Of a stretch of 34,197 nt of DNA, positions 8,236 to 16,856 are shown piece after piece. Within the stretch, counting starts at the first letter, position 1. Each line of letters starts with the position of its first letter. The notes below the pieces were generated by a model that had not been told where the DNA came from, did no database searches, and saw only the letters and a list, made by a program, of their open reading frames with translations. The DNA comes from Planctomycetota bacterium (GTDB taxonomy: Bacteria > Planctomycetota > Planctomycetia > Pirellulales > PLA5): assembly GCA_003576845.1 (NCBI GenBank), contig QEVJ01000057.1, forward strand, positions 1 through 34,197. Direction: 5' to 3'. The translations under genes and the position numbers were made by a program.

Positions 8236-8847
8236 ATGTCCACCGACGAATCCATTACGCACTGGATTGGCCAGGTTAAGGCTGGGACGGATGGGGTTGC
8301 GCAGCAGGAGTTGTGGAACCGATACTTTCGCCGTTTGGCCGGCCTCGCGCGGAAGCTGCTTCGCGGCGCGCCGCAGCGGGCCGAGGACGAAGAGGACGTC
8401 GTAATCAACGCCATGGACAGCTTCTTCCGCGGCGCGGAGGCCGGGCGGTTTCCCGACTTGTGCGACCGCACCGACCTTTGGCCGCTGCTCGTGAAGATCA
8501 CCGCACACAAGGCGTACAACCAACTCGAAAAACAGCGGGCCCAAAAACGCGGCGGCGGGCACGTCCGCGGCGAGTCCGTGTTTCTCGACGGCGGCGCGGA
8601 CAGCAACACGGCCGGTCTCGAACAAATCGTCGGCGACGGTCCGACGCCCGAGTTTGCCGCACAGGTCACCGAACAATGCGAGCGGTTGCTCGAACGCCTC
8701 GACGAATCGCTGCGGCCGATCGCGGCCATGAAGCTCGAAGGCTTTTCGAACGGCGAAATCGCCGCCAGACTCGGCGTGGTGGAGCGGACCGTCGAACGAC
8801 GGTTGAATCTCATCCGGCGGATTTGGGCGGACGGTGGTAAGGATTGA
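8236..8847 (+). CDS. ECF-type RNA polymerase sigma factor (planctomycete kinase-linked type)
   Basis: This 203-residue sigma-70-family protein has only regions 2 and 4. Region 2 spans about residues 20-100 (ELWNRYFRRLAGLARKLL, then the acidic EDEEDVV and AYNQLEKQRAQ). Region 4 spans about 140-200, with the helix-turn-helix GFSNGEIAARLGVVERTVER. The start MSTDESITHWI at 8236 is typical; the longer frame upstream is not protein-like and would run over the TATAAT box. It is followed after 37 nt by a Ser/Thr kinase-WD40 receptor. In Planctomycetes this class of sigma factor is often encoded beside such kinases, so activation through the kinase is a reasonable inference, not something the sequence shows. 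No anti-sigma gene is adjacent. The last codons and stop lie in a short tandem repeat. Confidence 0.92.
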   Translation: MSTDESITHWIGQVKAGTDGVAQQELWNRYFRRLAGLARKLLRGAPQRAEDEEDVVINAMDSFFRGAEAGRFPDLCDRTDLWPLLVKITAHKAYNQLEKQRAQKRGGGHVRGESVFLDGGADSNTAGLEQIVGDGPTPEFAAQVTEQCERLLERLDESLRPIAAMKLEGFSNGEIAARLGVVERTVERRLNLIRRIWADGGKD

Positions 8848-8868
8848 GGACTGAGGATCGAGGACTGA
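8841..8868. repeat. Tandem 14-bp repeat spanning the sigma-factor stop codon
   Basis: Two units, GGATTGAGGACTGA (8841-8854) and GGATCGAGGACTGA (8855-8868), differ at one base. The first contains the TGA stop of the sigma factor, and the array fills most of the gap before the kinase gene. Confidence 0.75.
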
Positions 8869-8884
8869 GGGATTTGGGCCCGAT

Positions 8885-11800
8885 ATGAGTCGCGCATCTC
8901 TCCCGGAACGGCGGCTGGCGATTGCGGTCGAAATGTGCATCGACCAATGTTGCGGGCGTTTCGAGAACGCCTGGGCCGCCGGTGAGATTCCCGACATTCG
9001 CGACGCATTCGATGCCGCTGCGTTGGACGCGAGCGATGCCGCCGCCCGCCGGACGTTGCTCGTCGAACTGGCGCTTGTCGATCTTGAGTACCGCCTCCGG
9101 CCCGGCGCCAATGGAGATCGTCCGGACCGCTGGCGCGTCGAGGACTATACGTCGCGCTGGCCGGAGTTGCTCGACGCCGCCGGCAATCCACCGATCGAAC
9201 TCGTGCGCCAAGAGTTTCGCGTCCGCCGCTTGATCGGCGAAACGCCCGAGCGGTCCGAATACGCGGCGCGGTTTCCGGGCCTTGCCGACTTGGACGGCGC
9301 GCTAACGGTCGTCGAACGTCGCACGCCGTCGTGGATGCAGTCGATCACGCGTTCGGCGCGGCGCGGGGAATCGCAAGCGGCGTCGACGGGTTTGACGGTT
9401 CGCTGCCCCCACTGTCGCGACGCCGTTACCGTCGTCGCCGACTCGCCGCTCTCCGATATCTCCTGTGCCGCGTGCGGCCGGACATTCAGCCTCTTGGGCG
9501 AGAATCGCGACGACAAGGCCGCGCCTCCCTTGGCCGCGGTCGCACACTTTGAGTTTCTGGAGCGTCTCGGCGTCGGCGGTTTCGGTACGGTGTGGCGGGC
9601 CCGCGACACGCGGCTCGATCGGCTCGTGGCAGTGAAGATTCCGCGCAAGGTCGGCCTCGATTCGGCCGAGGCGCAGCAGTTTTTGCGCGAAGCTCGTTCG
9701 GCGGCGCAATTGCGGCATCCGAACATCGTTCCGGTTCACGAAGTCGGCCGCGAAGGGGACACGATCTACATCGTGAGCGACTACATCCGCGGCAAATCGC
9801 TCGCCAAGCGGCTCGAAGCGGGGCCATTCTCGCAGCGCGACGCGGCGGCGATCGCCGCGAAGCTCGCCGACGCGCTCGCCCACGCTCACGCGGCCGGAGT
9901 CGTCCATCGCGATCTCAAACCGGCCAACGTCATGCTCGACGAGGTGGGCGAACCGCACGTGATGGACTTTGGCCTCGCCAAGCGCGACGCGGGTGAAGTC
10001 ACGATGACTGTCGACGGCAACATCCTGGGCACGCCGGCCTATATGCCGCCCGAGCAAGCCCGCGGCGAAGGCCACCGCGCCGACGCCCGCAGCGACGTCT
10101 ATTCGCTCGGCGTGATGCTGTTCGAGATGCTTACCGGCGAGTTGCCGTTCCGCGGCAGCACGCAGATGCTCATCGCCCAGATTCTCGGCGACGACGCGCC
10201 CAGCCCGCGGAAGTTGGACCGCAACATTTCGCGCGATCTGGAGACGATTTGTCTCAAGTGCTTGGAAAAGGAGCCGGCGCGACGGTATGCGACGGCAAGC
10301 GACCTGGCCGAGGAACTGCGGCTTTATCTCCGCGGCGAGCCGATACTTGCCCGGCCGATCGCGCGCACGGAGCGGGCGTGGCGCTGGTGCCGGCGGCGAC
10401 CGATGGTGGCGGGCTTGGGCGGGACGCTGGCGGCGGTCGTGCTCGCCGTGGCGATCGTCGCGCCGATCGTCGCCGCGTATCAAGGCCGGCTTCGCGCCGA
10501 CGCTGAGACACTCGCCGGGCAGCTCGATGTGTCGCTCGACGAAGCCAAATCGCTTAACGACGACCTAAGCAAAGCGATCGGCGAGAAAGATCGCCAGTTC
10601 CGCCGCGCCAATGCGTTGCGGCTTGCTGCGCAGGCCAAATCGCTCGCCGAAGAGTCGCCGCAGCTAGGCGTATTGCTCGCCGCGGCGGCATTGGAGAACA
10701 GCCGTGGGCTTGGCGAATCGGCGACCGAAACTCGGCAGTCGCTCTACGATGTGCTCTCGACGGTTTCGGGCGCCGGCATTAGCGGACACACCGCGGCGAT
10801 TACAACCGTCGATGGGTTGGCGAACGGCTCGACTTGGGCGTCGGGCGATCGAACCGGCAACGTGCGGATTTGGTGGCAGGATAGAGAACTGAGAACAGAC
10901 CTCGAGCACGCCGTATTCGAGCCGGTCGTCTCAGGAGTCGAATTGCCCGCATTCGAGAAGGACGTCGTTGACGTGCGGTGGATGGTGGACAACTGGTACT
11001 TCGTAGCTGCGGCCAGCGATGGCACGGTTCGCGTGTTTGAGTCGGGGAAAGAGGAATTTCAACGGCCGATTCGCGAGTGGAAATGCGGTGCGCCGCTGCG
11101 CGCCATTGCCGTCGGTGGGTACGACTGGATCGCCGCCGCGTGCGAGGATGGGAACGTGCGGTTGTTGGAGGTGAAAGGCGACGTTGGCGACGAGCCGCGA
11201 CTATTGGAGTGCGGAGAGAATCCGCTCCGCGCGGTCGCGGTTCGGCCGATGGGCGATCTCCTGGCGGCGGCCGGTGACGATCGCGCCGTATACGTTTGGA
11301 ATCTGAATGCGCCGGATCGAGAAACGCCCTTGAAATTGGTCGGACACGAGGGTGTCGTTCGGCGGTTGTGTTTTAGCGCCGATGGGCGTTGGCTGGCGAG
11401 CTGCGGCAACGATGCGTCGGTGCGGGTATGGAACACGGATGCGATGGGCGTCGATGAAGGAAACTTCGCCGCGCAGGCGCCCGCGGTGCTCGCGGGGCAC
11501 GGTGGCGCGGTCCGCGATGCTGTATTCAGCGCCGACGGCAAGATGCTCGCCTCGGCCGGGAGCGACGGCGTAGTACGCGTGTGGGGACTGAGCGAATCCG
11601 GCTGGGTGCCGCGGCACACCTTGACCGGGCACACGTCGATCGTGCGGGCCGTCCGCTTTTCTCCCGACGGCACACGGCTCGTTTCCGCCAGTGAAGACCG
11701 CACCGTTCGCGTGTGGAAGCTCGATGCGTCGCGGCCGGAGCGCTCGAGCCTCGTGCTCCGCGGACACGAACGGGGCGTCGTCGACGTGGCGTTCGCGGGC

Positions 11801-12910
11801 GGCGGACGGCAGCTAGTTTCTGGCAGCATCGACGCCTCGCTGCGATTCTACGACGACGTCGACCTCGTGGGGGCCGGCGCGACGATGCCGACGCATCACC
11901 CGTCGCCGGTTCGAGGCGTATGCTTCTTCGGGTACGGCGGCGAGCACGTGGCGAGCGGGACGTTCGATGGCAAACTGTATCTCTCGTGGCCGTTTTCAAA
12001 TGCCGGTTACTCGTTCGAGGCGATGGACGCGAAGCACTCGGCCGCGATCACACAAATGGCCGCCAGCGCCGACGGCTGGCTGCTGGCTGCGGCGAGCGTC
12101 GACGGTCGCGTGTCCGTTTGGCCACGGGCAGACGGACTTAGCGCCGACGCGGCGCCGATCTTCGTGAAACATGTCGAGCACGTTTCAGGCATCGCGTTCC
12201 ATCCGGATGGGCGGAGTTTTGCCACGGCGAGCTACGACGGCGTGCTCCGGCGCTGGTCGTTGACGGATGATGGAACTCCGCAAGAGTATATTCTACGCAA
12301 AGGGCGTCGGCCGCTGCTGGCCGTAGCCGTCGATCCGCTGGGGCGCTGGGTAGCGACGGCCGACGAACGCGGCAGGATCGAATTCGCCCCGTTTGACGGC
12401 GCGGCGACCGGTACACAGTCCAGCACGCCTCTGCCCGCGCCGATTGTTGGCCGCGCCATGATTACGTCGCTGGCCATTTCGCCGGAGGGACGATGGCTGT
12501 TTGCCGGCGACTTTCAGGGGGCGATTCGAAGGTGGGATTTGCAGGCCGGAATCGGCAAGCGGCCCGACGTGCTACGCGGTCACGAAAAAGCCGTGACCAG
12601 CCTTTCGGTTTCGCCGGACGGACAAACGCTGCTCTCGGCGGGGCCGGATGGAATGGCTCGACTGTGGGACTTGGCTTCGCCGCGGCCGGCCGCGACGGGC
12701 ATCGTGCTTCGCGGACACGGCTCGGCCGTGTTTGCGGCTGCGATCAGCCCCGATGGACGTTTCGCCGCCACGGCCTGCGACGACCGCTTCGTGCGGTTCT
12801 GGCATTTGCGGGCCGACGAACTGCTCGGGCACGCCCGGCGCGTGGCCGGTCGAGCGCTGTCCGCCGAGGAGCGACGAACCTATCAAGTCGACGCGCCGCA
12901 ATCGCCGTGA
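8885..12910 (+). CDS. Membrane-anchored Ser/Thr protein kinase with C-terminal WD40 repeats
   Basis: This 1341-residue signalling protein is in a typical planctomycete arrangement. An N-terminal helical region (about 1-150) is followed by a small zinc ribbon (CPHC near 175, CAAC about 20 residues on). The Hanks-type kinase domain occupies about 224-490: glycine loop GVGGFG, Lys251 in VAVK, catalytic Asp343 in HRDLKPAN, Asp361 in DFG, and PPEQARG for the activation segment. All key residues are present, so it should be active. One transmembrane helix follows at about 507-531, then a short coiled stretch. At least six clear WD40 repeats (GH...DG...VRVW) and several degenerate ones fill about 635-1320 and form one or two beta-propellers, probably outside the cytoplasm. 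It is probably co-transcribed with the ECF sigma gene, which may be its target. Confidence 0.94.
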   Translation: MSRASLPERRLAIAVEMCIDQCCGRFENAWAAGEIPDIRDAFDAAALDASDAAARRTLLVELALVDLEYRLRPGANGDRPDRWRVEDYTSRWPELLDAAGNPPIELVRQEFRVRRLIGETPERSEYAARFPGLADLDGALTVVERRTPSWMQSITRSARRGESQAASTGLTVRCPHCRDAVTVVADSPLSDISCAACGRTFSLLGENRDDKAAPPLAAVAHFEFLERLGVGGFGTVWRARDTRLDRLVAVKIPRKVGLDSAEAQQFLREARSAAQLRHPNIVPVHEVGREGDTIYIVSDYIRGKSLAKRLEAGPFSQRDAAAIAAKLADALAHAHAAGVVHRDLKPANVMLDEVGEPHVMDFGLAKRDAGEVTMTVDGNILGTPAYMPPEQARGEGHRADARSDVYSLGVMLFEMLTGELPFRGSTQMLIAQILGDDAPSPRKLDRNISRDLETICLKCLEKEPARRYATASDLAEELRLYLRGEPILARPIARTERAWRWCRRRPMVAGLGGTLAAVVLAVAIVAPIVAAYQGRLRADAETLAGQLDVSLDEAKSLNDDLSKAIGEKDRQFRRANALRLAAQAKSLAEESPQLGVLLAAAALENSRGLGESATETRQSLYDVLSTVSGAGISGHTAAITTVDGLANGSTWASGDRTGNVRIWWQDRELRTDLEHAVFEPVVSGVELPAFEKDVVDVRWMVDNWYFVAAASDGTVRVFESGKEEFQRPIREWKCGAPLRAIAVGGYDWIAAACEDGNVRLLEVKGDVGDEPRLLECGENPLRAVAVRPMGDLLAAAGDDRAVYVWNLNAPDRETPLKLVGHEGVVRRLCFSADGRWLASCGNDASVRVWNTDAMGVDEGNFAAQAPAVLAGHGGAVRDAVFSADGKMLASAGSDGVVRVWGLSESGWVPRHTLTGHTSIVRAVRFSPDGTRLVSASEDRTVRVWKLDASRPERSSLVLRGHERGVVDVAFAGGGRQLVSGSIDASLRFYDDVDLVGAGATMPTHHPSPVRGVCFFGYGGEHVASGTFDGKLYLSWPFSNAGYSFEAMDAKHSAAITQMAASADGWLLAAASVDGRVSVWPRADGLSADAAPIFVKHVEHVSGIAFHPDGRSFATASYDGVLRRWSLTDDGTPQEYILRKGRRPLLAVAVDPLGRWVATADERGRIEFAPFDGAATGTQSSTPLPAPIVGRAMITSLAISPEGRWLFAGDFQGAIRRWDLQAGIGKRPDVLRGHEKAVTSLSVSPDGQTLLSAGPDGMARLWDLASPRPAATGIVLRGHGSAVFAAAISPDGRFAATACDDRFVRFWHLRADELLGHARRVAGRALSAEERRTYQVDAPQSP

Positions 12911-13252
12911 GGGGCGTAAAGCTTGCGTAAGCTAACGCTACTTTCGAGGTACGACCGACGCGCGTCTGGAAGATAGGCTCACTTTAACGGTCGTAGCGGC
13001 GACGACGGAGGCCGGTCGTAGCGGTTTTGCCGGATATTCGTTGATTGCCGGTGGTGCGGGCTGCCGATGGGAATTGGTAGACCCGCACAGCGCGTTTGGC
13101 GAGTCCGGTCGAGCGAACCCGATCCCCGCATCCCGCGCGGGGCGGCCGCCGAGTCGCAAGCACGCTTCACGAGAGCGCGAGGCCTCCATCACGTTCCACG
13201 CGATGGATTCAATAGCCGGCGCGAGATCCAGTCAACGCAAGGGGGATTTTCG
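12911..13252. other. Intergenic stretch with a hairpin and an 11-bp direct repeat
   Basis: No credible gene lies here. Just after the kinase stop, 12914-12938 folds into an imperfect hairpin (GCGT/ACGC outside, AGCTT/AAGCT inside, 4-nt loop) without a T-run. The 11-mer GGTCGTAGCGG occurs at 12989-12999 and 13014-13024 and shares GTAGCGG with the aceE-aceF hairpin repeat. An AGGGGGAT ribosome binding site for the next gene ends the region. The open frame that runs through it upstream of 13253 is not protein-like. Confidence 0.5.
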
Positions 13253-13585
13253 ATGATTCGTCGTATGTTCTTGGCGATGGTCTGCGCCGTGGGCGTCGCG
13301 GCTCTGGTCGATGCAACCGCATCGAACGCCCAGGCACAGAACGCCTATGGCCGCGTCTGGGGACGGACCTATCGCACGCAAGATTGGAACCGGTTCTATC
13401 ACTACCCGTTCGTCTACTATCCGCAGAACTACTACGGCAACGAGTATTACCGGAGCACCGAGGACTTGTACTATCGGTATCCGCCGGAAATGCGGATTCC
13501 GGTCTACAACAAGCAGTGGCACAACGAGTATCCCGAGAACCGGCTCTACCACCGCGGATCGGACTTTATTCTCGACGTGTTCTAA
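13253..13585 (+). CDS. Small secreted Tyr/Asn-rich protein, unknown function
   Basis: This 110-residue precursor has a clear signal peptide: MIRRMF, then a hydrophobic core MVCAVGVAALV and a likely cleavage site after AQA at residue 28. The mature part, about 80 residues, is rich in Tyr, Asn and Arg (YYPQNYYGNEYYR, YRYPPEMRIPVYNKQW) and ends HRGSDFILDVF, with no cysteines. The start is well fixed by AGGGGGAT about 7 nt upstream of ATG 13253. A strong intrinsic terminator lies about 66 nt past the stop, so this looks like a monocistronic, possibly well-expressed exported protein. The composition fits a wall or matrix component, but no family could be named with certainty. Confidence 0.82.
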   Translation: MIRRMFLAMVCAVGVAALVDATASNAQAQNAYGRVWGRTYRTQDWNRFYHYPFVYYPQNYYGNEYYRSTEDLYYRYPPEMRIPVYNKQWHNEYPENRLYHRGSDFILDVF

Positions 13586-13651
13586 TCGTGGAATTGCGCC
13601 GTTTGTCCAAGGGCGCGGTTCGGTGCGGGAGAGACCCCGGAGAGAGTCGAT

Positions 13652-13692
13652 ACGGCGTCGCTGGCCGCATGGCCCCGACGCCGTTTTTCTTT
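13652..13692 (+). terminator. Rho-independent terminator
   Basis: A perfect 9-bp stem (ACGGCGTCG at 13652-13660 with CGACGCCGT at 13676-13684) encloses a loop that can itself pair through GGCC. It is followed directly by TTTTTCTTT. It ends the transcript of the small secreted protein. Confidence 0.88.
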
Positions 13693-13771
13693 GCGCGATG
13701 ACGAATTCGCGCGACGGATGTTCGATCCGTCCGCGTGGACTTGCATCAAGTGCAACCGAGCGCATGAGCCG

Positions 13772-13987
13772 CTAGTCGATCCGCTTGTTGCGGCGATTGC
13801 GGATACCCGAAGTCACCCGTGCGACGCGTTTCGTCGCCTGCCGGCTGCGCCACGTTTCCTTGGCCGCGGCTTTCGCTCGGGCTTCGCTACCGACCGGCAT
13901 CTTACCGCGGAATCGGCGGGCGATTGGTTCGGGAGGGGCTTGTTCCGCTTCGTCTTCGAAATCGTGCTCAATTTGCCATTTCGTCAT
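13772..13987 (-). CDS. Small basic protein with SGIRNRRNKRID tail
   Basis: This 71-residue ORF has an acidic N terminus (IEHDFEDEAEQ) and a strongly basic remainder rich in Arg, Lys and Ala. The start at 13987 is supported by GGAGAG 7 nt upstream; the longer open frame before it is not protein-like. The end, SGIRNRRNKRID, resembles the tail NG[IL]HRRRKKR of the three small proteins near 20.7-22.8 kb, and the acidic-then-basic layout is the same. I infer that it is a distant member of that group, but the similarity is short. No known domain is visible. Nucleic-acid or ribosome binding would fit the charge, without proof. Confidence 0.65.
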   Translation of the reverse strand: MTKWQIEHDFEDEAEQAPPEPIARRFRGKMPVGSEARAKAAAKETWRSRQATKRVARVTSGIRNRRNKRID

Positions 13988-14336
13988 GATCCGGCTCTCC
14001 GTACAGAACTCAAAAAACTTGCTCCGAGCGGTGGAATTGTTACTGGCGGCCGATCTTCGCCAGACGGATACGCCGTGGCTCGGTCGTAAGACCGGCCACG
14101 ACCGCGCCGCGCGCTCGGCGAAACGAGCGCATGCGCCGTGCCGCTGGCAGCAGCATCGGACCGCTAGCACCGCCATCTTGAATCCCATCCTGGGAATCAC
14201 ACTGGCGCCGATGGGCGTCGCCCTTGACGCGCATCGCGGGAGCAAACTCAGAGCGAGCAGATCAGCAAGCGCCTACAAACCAGTTCCATCCGTAAGTGGC
14301 AGCTTCGAGTGGGGGCAGCTTCATCGAGGGGGCATG
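13988..14336 (-). other. Upstream region of the small basic gene with two strong hairpins
   Basis: No gene is supported here. Two perfect or near-perfect stem-loops lie 87-143 nt before the start of the small basic protein. At 14074-14100 CGTGGC and GGTC arms pair with GACC and GCCACG. At 14111-14130 GCGCTCG pairs with CGAGCGC around a 6-nt loop. They could belong to a structured 5' leader read on the minus strand. Confidence 0.45.
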
Positions 14337-15221
14337 TCATTTCGCATCGTGCGCACGACACCAGGCAATCTTTCCGGCCGTGTCGGTCGGAAGCTTGCCG
14401 GATGCCGCCGAACCGCCGGCCTTTGCCGCAGGGGCCGCGGCGGGCGCTTCGGGCTTTGCCTCTGGAGTAGAAACCTCGGTGGGAGTCTCTTCTATGGGTT
14501 CCGGTTCCGGTTGTTTTGCTGGGGCTTGTTTCGTTGGGGCCGAAGGCACTTTGGCCTCTGTCGCTTTGGCGGCGGGAGCAGGGGACTTTCCCCGCGCGGC
14601 GGCGAGGATTTCCGCAGTGCTCAGCTTTCCTCCGGAAGCAGCAGGCTTTGATTCGGCTGGCTTCGGGGCGGCAGTAGGCTTCGCCGGGGCCTCCGCCGGT
14701 GCGGCTTTCGCTTCCCCACCAGCCGCGGCCTTCGCTCGGGCGGCCGCGAGAATATCCGCCGTCGACATCTTCCCGCCCGTTGCCGGCGTTTTCGCTGCGG
14801 GTGCTTCCTTCGCCGGACCGGCGGGAGCGGCCCCAGCGGCGGCTTTCGCTCGGGCCGCGGCCAGAATGTCGGCCGTCGACGGCTTTTTCGGACCGCCGGA
14901 AGCAGCCGGCTTATCACTAGGGGCGGACTTCTCCGCGGCGGGTTGCGCGGCTGGTTTTTCCGCCGGTTTGGCGGCGTGCTTGCCTTCGGCCGGCTTTTCC
15001 GGCGGCTTGTCGACCACCTTCAGACAGTCGAGCGCAATATCGTACCAGCCGATGTCGTTGTGGGCGTCGAACTCGACAAGCGCGACGCCCGACATATTGA
15101 CCGTTTTGATCTGCCCCGTCCGATCCCGAAACCGAGCCAATTCCGGCCGCGCGGCATCGACCACGACGTACTTGTCGGTGTACTCGCGTTTGAGCTTTTC
15201 GATGCGGTCGAAGATCGTCAT
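14337..15221 (-). CDS. Ala/Pro-rich protein with conserved N-domain and repeated ILAAARAK motifs
   Basis: The 294-residue protein is not assigned to a named family. Residues 1 to about 75 look like a folded domain (MTIFDRIEKLKREYTDKYVV through GWYDIALDCLKVVDKP). The rest is a low-complexity Ala/Pro/Lys/Glu linker carrying three spaced copies of a helix motif: PSTADILAAARAKAAAG, MSTADILAAARAKAAAG and LSTAEILAAARGKSPAP. A diverged C-terminal end reads KLPTDTAGKIAWCRAHDAK. The motifs are 32-40 residues apart, each preceded by GG-K/P. This looks like a scaffold with several identical short helical docking sites. The start at 15221 gives the natural domain beginning; an ATG at 15257 is possible. 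No ribosome binding site is evident. Confidence 0.8.
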   Translation of the reverse strand: MTIFDRIEKLKREYTDKYVVVDAARPELARFRDRTGQIKTVNMSGVALVEFDAHNDIGWYDIALDCLKVVDKPPEKPAEGKHAAKPAEKPAAQPAAEKSAPSDKPAASGGPKKPSTADILAAARAKAAAGAAPAGPAKEAPAAKTPATGGKMSTADILAAARAKAAAGGEAKAAPAEAPAKPTAAPKPAESKPAASGGKLSTAEILAAARGKSPAPAAKATEAKVPSAPTKQAPAKQPEPEPIEETPTEVSTPEAKPEAPAAAPAAKAGGSAASGKLPTDTAGKIAWCRAHDAK

Positions 15222-15420
15222 GGGGGCAAGGTAAGCGGGTTTGACAGGTGAGCGCATTGCGGCGCCGAATATGCGGCATTTTGATGAAATCGGCCGAGTC
15301 GATCAAGGTCCACGGCGAGGCTTTTTTGCGCCGATTCTCGCGCGGTTCGGGGTGGAATGGTCCGCGTTGGGTTACTGTGAGAACGCCGGCCTGAGCGCCG
15401 TCACGCTGGACGCCGGCTAC

Positions 15421-15450
15421 TTGTTAGACGCCGCGCTTGTGGCATAAAAT
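15421..15450 (+). promoter_or_regulatory. Candidate sigma-70 promoter for the oxidoreductase gene
   Basis: TTGTTA (15421-15426) and TAAAAT (15445-15450) are separated by 18 nt and lie about 100 nt before the oxidoreductase start. The rest of the divergent region 15222-15552 (331 nt) shows no convincing gene. Confidence 0.45.
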
Positions 15451-15552
15451 CGCCGACTCTTTCGGCCGGGAACCTTTGGCTTACCGTCTCCGTCCCCGAT
15501 CGGTTTTACGCTGGCCCGTCCCTCCATCCCTGCGCAATCACACCACACCACC

Positions 15553-16692
15553 ATGTCCAAGCCCCTGAACATCGGCATGATCGGCTACGGCTTTATGGGC
15601 CGGGCGCATTCGAACGCATACGCGAAGGTTTCGCACTTCTTCGATTTGAAATATCACCCGGTGCTCAAGGCGGTTTGTGCCCGCGACGCGGAAAAGGCGA
15701 AGGCGTTTGCCGCGCAATGGGGTTATGAGTCGGTCGAGACCGATTGGAAGAACCTGCTCAAGCGCGACGACATCGACGCGGTCGACATCTGCACGCCGAA
15801 CAACTTGCACCGCGAAATCGCCATTGCCGCGGCCAAAGCGGGCAAGATGGTGCTGTGCGAAAAGCCGCTCTCGATGGACGCCAAAGAAGGCGAGAAGATG
15901 GTCGACGCCGTCGAGAAAGCCGGCGTGCCGAACATGGTCTGGTACAATTATCGCCGCGTCCCGGCCGTGATGTTCGCCAAAAACCTCGTCGCCGCCGGCA
16001 AACTCGGCCGCATCTTTCACTACCGGGCGAAGTTCTTGCAGGACTGGACGATCTCGGCCGACTTGCCACAGGGCGGGCAAGGGCTCTGGCGACTCGACGC
16101 GGCGGCGGCCGGAAGCGGCGTAACCGGCGACTTGCTGGCTCACTGCATCGACACGGCGCTATGGATCAACGGCTCGATCAAAGACGTGTCGGCGATGACC
16201 GAGACGTTCGTCAAAGAGCGCAAGCACAACCTGACCGGCAAGATGGAGAAGGTGGGCATAGACGACGCCTGCGCGTTCCTGGCGCGGTTCAAGAATGGCT
16301 CGCTGGCGACGTTCGAATCGACGCGATACGCCCGCGGGCATAAGGCGCTCTACACGCTCGAAATCAACGGCGAGCACGCGTCGATCGCTTGGGACTTGCA
16401 CGACTTGCACCGCTTGCAGTGGTTCGACCACCGCGACGAAGGGCCGTTGCGGGGCTGGCGGTCGATCCACGTGACCGACGGCGATCACCCCTACATGGGC
16501 CACTGGTGGGTGCCGGGCCTCGCGATCGGCTACGAGCACTCGTTCGTGCATCAGGTGGCCGACTTCCTCGAAGGCCTAGCCAAGAAGAAGCCCGCCGGCC
16601 CAACGTTCCGCGACGCCCTCGAAACGCAGTACGTCTGCGACGCGGTCTTGAAGAGCGCAAAGACGGGAAAATGGACGGCCGTGGGGAAATAG
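15553..16692 (+). CDS. Gfo/Idh/MocA family oxidoreductase
   Basis: This 379-residue NAD(P)-dependent dehydrogenase is of the sugar/inositol type. The N-terminal Rossmann fold starts [18 protein letters not shown], with the glycine loop at about residues 10-15. The family motif EKPLSM (Glu103-Lys-Pro) supplies the catalytic Lys. The C-terminal alpha/beta domain includes [16 protein letters not shown], with Asp and His in the active-site positions of the family. Planctomycetes carry many paralogues used on sugars, inositols and glycans, so the substrate cannot be assigned. No signal peptide is present, so the protein should be cytoplasmic. It appears to be a single gene: it is divergent from the upstream gene and followed by repeats. 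Confidence 0.92.
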   Translation: MSKPLNIGMIGYGFMGRAHSNAYAKVSHFFDLKYHPVLKAVCARDAEKAKAFAAQWGYESVETDWKNLLKRDDIDAVDICTPNNLHREIAIAAAKAGKMVLCEKPLSMDAKEGEKMVDAVEKAGVPNMVWYNYRRVPAVMFAKNLVAAGKLGRIFHYRAKFLQDWTISADLPQGGQGLWRLDAAAAGSGVTGDLLAHCIDTALWINGSIKDVSAMTETFVKERKHNLTGKMEKVGIDDACAFLARFKNGSLATFESTRYARGHKALYTLEINGEHASIAWDLHDLHRLQWFDHRDEGPLRGWRSIHVTDGDHPYMGHWWVPGLAIGYEHSFVHQVADFLEGLAKKKPAGPTFRDALETQYVCDAVLKSAKTGKWTAVGK

Positions 16693-16700
16693 GCAGGGGT

Positions 16701-16718
16701 CGGGATTCGGGATTCGGG
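16701..16718. repeat. Short CGGGATT repeat, inverted relative to the 11-copy array
   Basis: Two perfect copies of CGGGATT plus a partial third lie just after the oxidoreductase stop. CGGGATT is the reverse complement of AATCCCG, the unit of the array at 16857-16933. The two arrays therefore form inverted repeats about 140 nt apart that could pair. Confidence 0.8.
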
Positions 16719-16856
16719 GAATGCCGAATGCGGGGACAGCCGCTGTTTTCCATTTTTTTCGCGCCGGCTGCACGGAATCTAAGCCGGCGCGCCTCTACTA
16801 GTCTTGGGCGGTGACATGTTCGTCGTCGCATGGATGAGATTGCGCGCGGACGTGCT

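Noticed and set aside
13691-14089. Plus-strand ORF of 132 codons with a CIKC motif
   Set aside because: Begins with TTG directly after a terminator, has only one CxxC, and is antisense to the better supported small basic gene.
15241-15447. Plus-strand ORF of 68 codons before the oxidoreductase
   Set aside because: No domain or ribosome binding site, and it runs into the candidate promoter.
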